The notes under the pieces were generated by a model, which was not told the DNA's origin, searched no databases, and saw only the letters and a list, made by a program, of their open reading frames with translations. The translations under genes and the position numbers were made by a program. A DNA stretch of 26,236 bases from JAWLHA01 sp041690535. GTDB lineage: Bacteria; Pseudomonadota; Gammaproteobacteria; Thiohalomonadales; Thiohalomonadaceae. Below are positions 15,180 through 20,533 of the stretch, piece by piece. The stretch lies in NCBI GenBank assembly GCA_041690535.1, contig JAWLHA010000059.1, positions 1 to 26,236 on the forward strand, written 5' to 3'. Every line of letters begins with the position of its first letter. Position 1 is the first letter of the stretch.

Positions 15180-15294
15180 TCCGTGTGTCGCCTGGGGGAG
15201 GTTCAATGCCTCAGCCCCGGGGCGCTCAGGGCCTGGTCCCCCCCAAATATGGGGGCTTGCTTCCCCCCCCGTCCACCATCATCCTGTGCCACCA

Positions 15295-15357
15295 CAGGGT
15301 AAACGCATACTAACGTCACGGCCGTGCTGTGAGCGATGTAAGTATGCGTTTACCCTG
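15295..15357 (-). mobile_element. MITE-like family 1, copy E (63-bp minimal form)
   Basis: Begins CAGGGTAAACGCATACTAAC with the right-end signature, then joins at GCGATGTAAG directly to AGTATGCGTTTACCCTG, so almost the whole interior is gone. Flanking 10-mers TGTGCCACCA (15285-15294) and CTTGCCACCA (15358-15367) agree at 8 of 10 positions, the last eight exactly. It lies 55 bases before the secreted-protein gene at 15413. Confidence 0.8.
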
Positions 15358-15412
15358 CTTGCCACCACTCGCGGGCGGACGTAAACGCCCCCCAGAATGT
15401 AAGGAGACGATG

Positions 15413-16162
15413 ATGGGTCAAGGAAAATGGATGCGGTGGTCAGTGGGCTGCCTGTTCTCCGCGCTCGCAACCCTGGTCCAGGCCGACGACAGCCTGGATG
15501 CCGCCTACCGAAAGGCCGTGGCTGATGCAGCCTTCGCCTCGGCCGACGAGATTTCCTCCGATCTTCTGGCCGTCGACGAACGTAATCCCAATCTGGTATG
15601 GGATGCCGATCGCAGCAGAATTCTGGTCACAACCTGGAAAGCGAACGGCGCCTACGAACGCTTCCTCATGCCCTACCGACACACCTCGGAAAATGCAGAT
15701 TACGCCGTCTGGGTGACCGCCGTGCCCCAAATCCGGCAGTTTTGCCGACAGTTCCTGCAAAGCCACCCGAATGCCGGACCGGAGGACGTGGCACTGCGAC
15801 TGAAGCAGTACCTCGGCCTCAACCATACCTGGAGCTATGACGTGTTCGTGGAGATGTGGGTAAACCCGGCCGACCTGTTCCGCCCCTGTGTCGATCCGCA
15901 GACCGATGACTCGACGTGCGATCTACAGTTCGGCTCCGAGACACCGCAGGTGGCCCAAATCGCCGACTACCCCGCCTTCTACCGCGACCTCTATTTCAAG
16001 AGCTTCCGCAGCAGCGCCGGCGTGCCCTGGACCGGGCTCGGGTATACCTACGATTGGGGCAACCCGGTCGCCAAGGTGGGGGCGAGCGAATTTATTCTGC
16101 GCCCGGGCACCCCATACGAGATCAAGCAGGTGGTCCCTACCTTCCAATACTGCCGGTCTTGA
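15413..16162 (+). CDS. Secreted protein of unknown family
   Basis: 249 residues; I do not recognise the family. A signal peptide is clear: basic start MGQGKWMRW, hydrophobic VGCLFSALATL, cleavage after VQA (residue 24). The mature chain is soluble, acidic and aromatic-rich. It has four Cys (111, 159, 169, 247), suitable for two disulfides in the periplasm, and a notable block WDADRSRILVTTWKANGAYERF. Of two adjacent in-frame ATGs (15410, 15413), the second has the better distance from AAGGAGA (15401-15407). Frames further upstream run into mobile element E. The gene lies between DnaA-box repeat copies 1 and 2, and element E may contribute to or disturb its promoter. Confidence 0.75.
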   Translation: MGQGKWMRWSVGCLFSALATLVQADDSLDAAYRKAVADAAFASADEISSDLLAVDERNPNLVWDADRSRILVTTWKANGAYERFLMPYRHTSENADYAVWVTAVPQIRQFCRQFLQSHPNAGPEDVALRLKQYLGLNHTWSYDVFVEMWVNPADLFRPCVDPQTDDSTCDLQFGSETPQVAQIADYPAFYRDLYFKSFRSSAGVPWTGLGYTYDWGNPVAKVGASEFILRPGTPYEIKQVVPTFQYCRS

Positions 16163-16200
16163 ACTGCCTGGCCCCGGGATGAGGGAGACGCACGGGAGGA

Positions 16201-16224
16201 GAGGGGCCATCGCATGGCCCCCTC
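16201..16224 (+). terminator. Hairpin after the secreted-protein gene
   Basis: GAGGGGCCAT (16201-16210) pairs with ATGGCCCCCTC (16214-16224), allowing one bulged C, across a 3-base loop, 38 bases past the stop codon. There is no T tract, so terminator function is only plausible. Confidence 0.4.
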
Positions 16225-16301
16225 ATCGAGGGGCAAAAGGTGTACACAGCCAGGATCTGCAGCGCGGGCCCCCATGGGCACGTCCTGGAGTTGACCGCCC
16301 T

Positions 16302-16445
16302 GTAGCACATCTTTCTGTTTTTGCAAGTAATTTGACAACGGCGATTCTGTGTCCACTTCGTGATCGCCCCAATGGCGGCACGGACTTACCCCTCCTTTGC
16401 AGGTTCTGCCCACAGAGTTATCCACAATTGCTGTGGATATTCCCT
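16302..16445 (+). repeat. DnaA-box repeat, copy 2
   Basis: Uninterrupted copy: GTAGCACATC at the start, TTTTTGCAAGTAATTTGACA, CGATTCTGTG, CGGACTTACCCCTCCTTTGC, then the inverted box pair TTATCCACA (16418-16426), ATTGC, TGTGGATAT (16432-16440), ending TTCC. The rest of the 16163-16813 gene-free stretch contains the hairpin at 16201, mobile element F and the leader of the 37-residue gene. Confidence 0.75.
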
Positions 16446-16491
16446 GCGCCGTCCAGGCAGAGCCCCGAATTCCACTCTTCCCACCGGGCAC

Positions 16492-16709
16492 CAGGGTGAA
16501 CGCATACTTACCCAAGAGCGATGTAAGTCCTTGAAAGCGAGGTCGTCGGCCGCATGGATTTGTGCAAGGACGCACTTATGCCGCGGGAGGGCAGGATGCC
16601 CGGAGCGGCTGCGGCCGTCGAGCGTACACGGATGTATTCACAGCGTACCTGCTTTCAAGGACTTACATCGCTCACAGCACGGCCGTGACGTTAGTATGCG
16701 TTCACCCTG
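16492..16709 (+). mobile_element. MITE-like family 1, copy F (complete, 218 bp)
   Basis: CAGGGTGAACGCATACTTAC (left end) to TAGTATGCGTTCACCCTG (right end), same orientation as copy C. An exact 10-bp target duplication CACCGGGCAC occupies 16482-16491 and 16710-16719, the cleanest in the window. Compared with C, the GATGATTGC...CCGACATCC interior block is deleted. It ends 104 bases before the 37-residue membrane-peptide gene. Confidence 0.9.
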
Positions 16710-16813
16710 CACCGGGCACTGGTTTACAGCCTCCCCACACTCCTATACATTTCGCCCCTTCAGACCGCTTTTTGGCGCTCAGACCATCACAAAACTCAAG
16801 AGGGGAGATCATC

Positions 16814-16927
16814 ATGGATGCCACCGCTATCGCTGCCATTCTGTCCGTCGTCGGTTCGATCGTTGTCTTTGTCTTCCTGGGCTTCCGCATCAACAAGCTG
16901 ATGAAGACCACCCATTCCTCCGACTGA
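16814..16927 (+). CDS. 37-residue single-pass membrane peptide
   Basis: A short gene with a good ribosome-binding site (AGGGGAGA, 16801-16808) five bases before the ATG. The peptide has a short acidic start (MDAT), one long hydrophobic helix (IAAILSVVGSIVVFVFLGF), a basic stop-transfer segment (RINKLMK) and a polar tail. This predicts the N-terminus outside and the C-terminus in the cytoplasm. I do not recognise it; single-helix peptides of this type often serve as small subunits or regulators of membrane complexes, but no partner gene is adjacent. It lies between DnaA-box repeats 2 and 3. Confidence 0.65.
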   Translation: MDATAIAAILSVVGSIVVFVFLGFRINKLMKTTHSSD

Positions 16928-17159
16928 ACGGCTCTCGCCCGAACGGATTACGGCTCGCCTCAAGGATGGGGCATTGATTTCAGTCAACCCCGCGCCCCTC
17001 AGGCTTCGCCACCGCTCCCTGATCCCCCGCCGCCAACCCCAAGTGGGGAACCGTCCCCCGGCACGATTGCGCCAACACCCTTCTGAACGCGGAATACTGT
17101 GCACAGGTCGGTACCGCCCCTGTGTTTGCCATAGCGGCAAATCAAAGTATCGGGTCCCC

Positions 17160-17304
17160 GTAGCACATCATTTTGTTTTTGCAAGTAATTTGACAGCGGG
17201 TGATTTTGTGCTCAACGCAAGCTTCCACCTGCAGCGACACGCAGTTACGCCCACTTTTCAGGATTGCTCCACAGAGTTATCCACAGTCACTGTGGATATT
17301 CCGT
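17160..17304 (+). repeat. DnaA-box repeat, copy 3
   Basis: GTAGCACATCATTTTGTTTT at the start provides the empty site for the family-2 insertion in copy 1. Then TTTGACAGCGGGTGATTTTG, a more diverged middle, and the inverted box pair TTATCCACA (17277-17285), GTCAC, TGTGGATAT (17291-17299), ending TTCCGTG. Between 16928 and 17159 I see no gene or repeat. Confidence 0.75.
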
Positions 17305-17329
17305 GCCCCGCGTGATCCAAGTGGAGCGC

Positions 17330-17369
17330 TGCCCGAGAAGGCCAGGGGGCAAGCTGGCCTTCTCGGGCA
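17330..17369. terminator. 16-bp perfect hairpin downstream of the DUF4015-type gene
   Basis: TGCCCGAGAAGGCCAG (17330-17345) is perfectly complementary to CTGGCCTTCTCGGGCA (17354-17369), with an 8-base loop, 9 bases past the stop of the minus-strand gene. There is no strong T tract on either side. It most likely ends or protects that transcript. Confidence 0.6.
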
Positions 17370-17377
17370 ACCCGTAC

Positions 17378-18640
17378 TCAAGGATGGGAGGCCACGGAGA
17401 TCTGCGGGCGAAGCCCCTCCGCCTCGTAGACATTCCTCGGGTTCCAGAGCATCCAACCGCCGGCCCCGAAGGTCTCCGTCGCCTCGATCTGCCGCTTGAG
17501 CGGCTCGCCGGTGAACGATCGCTTGTCGAAGGCGTAATCCCGGAAGGCCTGCAACCAGGGGCGGAAACGGTGCCCGGCGATGGCGGTGCGTTGGCGGGCG
17601 CGCTCCAGTGAGAGGTAGACGATCTCGTACGGGTACTCCACCGGGTTGTGGTAGGGGGGGATCCCCTTGTGGAAACCGGAGGGATAGAGCATCGGGGCGA
17701 TGTAGTCGACGTGCTTCGCCAGGGCCTCCAGCTGCTGGCCGATTTGGGTGTCATTGCGGTTCCAGCAGGCGTAGCCAAAGATGCTCGCGCCCACATAAAC
17801 GTGATGAGGGGCAAGGCGGCTCCGCGCCTGCGCGAGGAAGGTGTTGATGGCCTCGGTGCGGGCCACTTGGGTGTTGGGTTGCGAATACGCCGGGGTGGAG
17901 GCATCGGGAAAGCGCACGTAGTCGAAGACGATTTCGTCGAATCCGAGCTGCGCGGCCTCCACGGCGATCTCAATGTTGTACTCCCACACCTCCTTGCGGA
18001 AGGGATCGCTCCAGGCCATCCCTTGGCCGTCGCGCCACACCTCCCCCTCCGCGGTCTTGATGGCCAGCTGCGGCTCGGCGCTGGCGAGCCGATCATCCTT
18101 GAACACGACCACCCGCCCGATGGTGTAGACCCCTCGGTCCTTCAGCTCCGACAGCAGCTGCTTGATGTCCCTGACGGTGATCACCTGCTGGGCCCCCACC
18201 TGAATCGCCTTGGGCACCGCGCTGCGATAGGGGATCAACCCCCGGTCCCCCTTCACGTCAATGATGATTGCATTCACCTCGGTGCTCCCCACCAGATTCA
18301 GGGCCTCCTCCCGCAGCCCCTTGTGCCCTACCCCGTAAAAGGAGAGATAGATGCCTTTGGGCGTGAAGGGCAGCAGTGCCACCTCCAGGGGGTGGTCTGC
18401 GGTCGGCGCGGTGAGGGTGTGCCGACGATAGCCCGGGGCGCCGATGGTGAGCGTTTCGCCGGTGAATTCGAAGCGACCCTCGGTGTCGCTGCGAGTCACC
18501 ACCCCATCGGCAGTCACCAGTGCCTCGGCGATGGGGGCCTTGGTCAGTGCATCCAGGACGATGCCGCTGCCGCCGTGGGCCAGGGCGGGAGCGATCAGAA
18601 GAGCAGTGGCGAGACAGGAAATCAGTCGGTTGCGCAACAT
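17378..18640 (-). CDS. Putative glycoside hydrolase, DUF4015 (PF13200) type, exported
   Basis: 420 residues. A signal peptide (MLRNRLISCLATALLIAPALA) is followed by a short carboxypeptidase-regulatory-like beta domain (about residues 24-92: GIVLDALTKAPIAEALVTADG ... GRFEFTGE). Then comes a TIM-barrel-like catalytic region of the DUF4015 putative glycoside hydrolase family. Family segments are PKGIYLSFYGVGHKG, NAIIIDVKGDRG, GFDEIVFDYVRFPD, VDYIAPMLYPSGFHKG and AGGWMLWNPRNVYE. The acidic residues in FDYVRFPD and IDVKGDRG are the likely catalytic or ligand residues. The substrate is unknown; a cell-wall or exopolysaccharide glycan is an inference from the export signal. The ATG at 18640 has only a weak ribosome-binding site. 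It is transcribed toward the hairpin at 17330. Confidence 0.85.
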   Translation of the reverse strand: MLRNRLISCLATALLIAPALAHGGSGIVLDALTKAPIAEALVTADGVVTRSDTEGRFEFTGETLTIGAPGYRRHTLTAPTADHPLEVALLPFTPKGIYLSFYGVGHKGLREEALNLVGSTEVNAIIIDVKGDRGLIPYRSAVPKAIQVGAQQVITVRDIKQLLSELKDRGVYTIGRVVVFKDDRLASAEPQLAIKTAEGEVWRDGQGMAWSDPFRKEVWEYNIEIAVEAAQLGFDEIVFDYVRFPDASTPAYSQPNTQVARTEAINTFLAQARSRLAPHHVYVGASIFGYACWNRNDTQIGQQLEALAKHVDYIAPMLYPSGFHKGIPPYHNPVEYPYEIVYLSLERARQRTAIAGHRFRPWLQAFRDYAFDKRSFTGEPLKRQIEATETFGAGGWMLWNPRNVYEAEGLRPQISVASHP

Positions 18641-19010
18641 GGGGACTCAGACCTCGCTGGGGCGTTCACATGCATCCTGGCGCGCTGAGCTGCCGTGGGC
18701 GCAGAACCGGCGCCCGGCAGGGGCAGGGGAACCTGCCTGTCCGTGGGGAGATAGTGTTGCAGGGGTGGGGTGGGGGGGCCGTGCGTGAGTTCGCAGCCAC
18801 CTTGCGCACGGGATCATAAATCTGAACTTTCCCATTCCCTGCGGGCATTCCAGTTGCGGCCCGCGGCCGGGCTCGCCCACTGCACTGCTCAGGGGCGGAA
18901 CGTGCTATTAAAATTGTTCTTTGTGCCGGATTTTGGTGGAATGCCCTACAGGAGCGCCCACCGTCCGAGGCGGTGGTTTCAACATAAAAATAGAATGATG
19001 GACAGACGGA
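18641..19010. other. Divergent intergenic region
   Basis: 370 bases between divergent genes. No coding sequence is convincing. Both promoters must lie here; GCTATTAAAATTG near 18903 is an AT-rich island in a GC-rich setting and the best promoter candidate for the plus-strand gene, without a clear -35 match. Confidence 0.4.
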
Positions 19011-19721
19011 ATGCGGACCATAGACTACGAGTACCGGTTTCTCTTCCCCAGTGGGCGTCAGGAGTCATTCCATCTCCGGCTTGAGGGGGCCACTCTCACG
19101 CCTCTGGCGGAGGCGCCCGCAGCGCTTCCGGAGTGGACCCGCATGGAGTTCAAGCAGTGCATGGGCTGTCCCCTGGAGGCGACCTCCGAGAGCACCTGCC
19201 CTCTGGCGGCACGCATGGCCCCGGTGGTGGATCACATGAGCGACGTGCTCTCTATCGATGAGGTGGAGGTGACGGTCATCCTGGATGAGCGCGTGGTGAC
19301 CCGCAGCGCCACCGCCCAGGAGGGGCTCAGCTCGCTGATGGGGATCATCGTGGCCACCAGCGGCTGTCCGCTGACGGAATTCTTCAAACCCATGGCCCGC
19401 TTCCATCTGCCGTTCGCCAACCTGGAAGAGACCTTCTACCGCGCCGCCTCCATGTACATGCTGGGCCAGTACTACCGCTGGCAGTCAGACCTCTCCGCGG
19501 ATTTGGACATGGTAGGGCTCATCCGCTTCTACGAAGGTGTGGCCCAGGTCAACAAGGGGATGGCCGACCGGCTCCGGGCGAACAAACGGGAAGATGGGGC
19601 CATCAACGCGCTCGTGCTGCTGGACATGTTCGTCAAGAGCATGCCCCTGGAGATCGAATCCACCCTCAAGGAGCTCGCCCCGCTGTTCGGCCCCTATCTG
19701 GCGGACAAGCACATCGTCTGA
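19011..19721 (+). CDS. Conserved-looking cytoplasmic protein with repeated Cys-Pro-Leu motifs
   Basis: 236 residues, no signal peptide and no membrane segment. I do not recognise the family. The N-terminal part is beta-rich (IDYEYRFLFPSGRQESFHLRLEGATL). It then has C50-MG-C53-PL, C63-PL and C119-PL, three CPL motifs that could ligate a metal or a cluster. The C-terminal half is helical (ETFYRAASMYMLGQYYRW ... ESTLKELAPLFGPYLADK). The ATG at 19011 follows GGACAGACGG, an acceptable ribosome-binding site; coding character is good throughout and the gene ends before a convergent hairpin. It faces yajD convergently and has no obvious operon partner. Confidence 0.75.
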   Translation: MRTIDYEYRFLFPSGRQESFHLRLEGATLTPLAEAPAALPEWTRMEFKQCMGCPLEATSESTCPLAARMAPVVDHMSDVLSIDEVEVTVILDERVVTRSATAQEGLSSLMGIIVATSGCPLTEFFKPMARFHLPFANLEETFYRAASMYMLGQYYRWQSDLSADLDMVGLIRFYEGVAQVNKGMADRLRANKREDGAINALVLLDMFVKSMPLEIESTLKELAPLFGPYLADKHIV

Positions 19722-19729
19722 GTTTTTCC

Positions 19730-19755
19730 GCAGGCCGGAGAGACGTCCGGCCTGC
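19730..19755. terminator. Hairpin between convergent genes
   Basis: GCAGGCCGGA (19730-19739) pairs perfectly with TCCGGCCTGC (19746-19755). It lies between the stop codons of the CPL protein (19721) and yajD (19759). It probably acts for both strands, although the neighbouring T run (19723-19727) is on the wrong side for a canonical terminator. Confidence 0.55.
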
Positions 19756-19758
19756 CCC

Positions 19759-20157
19759 TCACTCCGCCTTCCCCTTGTTCAACATCTCCTTCAGCCCGGC
19801 GAAGGGGTTGTGGGTGGCCGGCTTCTCCTCGGTGCTCCCGAGGCCCCCGTAGCCCCGCACCTGATCCACATAGCGTTGGTGCTCGTTGTCGTGGCAGTAG
19901 AGGCAGAGGTTTTCCCAGTTGCTGCCGTCGGGCGGGTTGTTGTCGTGGTTGTGATCCTTGTGGTGGACCGTCAGCTCGTGCAGGTTCTGCCGGGTGAACT
20001 CTCGCCCGCAGCGGCCGCAAATCCATGGATGGATCCGCAGGGACTGCTCGCGGTAGCCCTCCAGGCGCTTGTCCGCTTCGCGGCGGGCGTTGGCGACGAT
20101 CTGATCGAGCTTGTCACTGTTGAGGGGTCGACCGGGGGGCCGTCCGGTGGTGGACAT
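19759..20157 (-). CDS. yajD: YajD family HNH nuclease
   Basis: 132 residues. The HNH fold is explicit: zinc Cys pair C47-GR-C50 (WICGRCGREF), the LTVHHKDHNHDNN histidine motif (65-73), the Asn-rich SNWENL, and the second pair C85-LY-C88 followed by HDNEH. The start STTGRPPGRPLNSDKLDQIVANARREADKR and the NPF motif near the end match YajD. It is probably a stand-alone DNA endonuclease of unknown biological role. The ATG at 20157 has a strong GGAGGAGAG just upstream. Longer frames toward 20199 are not supported. Confidence 0.9.
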   Translation of the reverse strand: MSTTGRPPGRPLNSDKLDQIVANARREADKRLEGYREQSLRIHPWICGRCGREFTRQNLHELTVHHKDHNHDNNPPDGSNWENLCLYCHDNEHQRYVDQVRGYGGLGSTEEKPATHNPFAGLKEMLNKGKAE

Positions 20158-20350
20158 GGTTCTCTCCTCCTTCTCAAAGGGTCGGGCGCGGGCGCGCATT
20201 CAGGGATCGGAGCGCATCGCCACGTAACCGCAACGACCGCCTTTCCTGGATGGTTATCCGATTTGACCGGATTGGCAAGCTTACCTGTCGCGGTGCTGTC
20301 GGCTGAACCACTTCAGAAGGCTGAACCTACAAGCCCCATCTGTTCCTTTC

Positions 20351-20516
20351 CAGGGTGAACGCATACTAACTTCACGGCCGTGCTGTAAGCGACGTAAGTC
20401 CTTGAAAGCAGGTCCGCTGTGAATACATCCCTGTACGCTCGACGGCCGCGTCCATGCGGCCGACGACCTGCTTTCAAGGACTTACGTCGCTCTTGGGTGA
20501 GTATGCGTTCACCCTG
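20351..20516 (-). mobile_element. MITE-like family 1, copy G (complete, 166 bp)
   Basis: CAGGGTGAACGCATACTAAC (right end) to TGAGTATGCGTTCACCCTG (left end). The flank TGTTCCTTTC (20341-20350) recurs as TGTTCCCTTC (20518-20527) with one mismatch and a single extra base at 20517. The interior is shortened to a CTGTACGCTCGACGGCCG fragment. It lies 18 bases beyond the stop codon of the large minus-strand peptidase gene, so it forms that transcript's 3' end. Confidence 0.85.
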
Positions 20517-20533
20517 CTGTTCCCTTCAGGGTC

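Larger units (their letters stand above)
14900..15184 (+). repeat. DnaA-box repeat, copy 1 (interrupted)
   Basis: Begins GTAGCACATCATTTTGT, is interrupted by the family-2 element at 14917-15050, then resumes with the TTTTGT flank, GGCGATTTTGTG, CGGACTTACCCCTCCTTTGC and the box pair. The inverted box pair is TTATCCACA (15157-15165), GGCTC, TGTGGATAT (15171-15179). Copies 2 and 3 are at 16302 and 17160 in the same orientation. TTATCCACA is the exact sequence of high-affinity DnaA boxes such as R1 of Escherichia coli oriC. Confidence 0.75.

Noticed and set aside
15157..17299. Chromosomal replication origin
   Set aside because: DnaA boxes are present, but there is no dnaA, dnaN, gidA or similar neighbour and no clear AT-rich unwinding region; a DnaA-binding reservoir is more plausible.
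14900..17304. Integron cassette array with attC-like repeats
   Set aside because: The three repeats lack paired RYYYAAC/GTTRRRY core sites in conserved positions and no integrase is present; the conserved palindrome is a DnaA-box pair instead.
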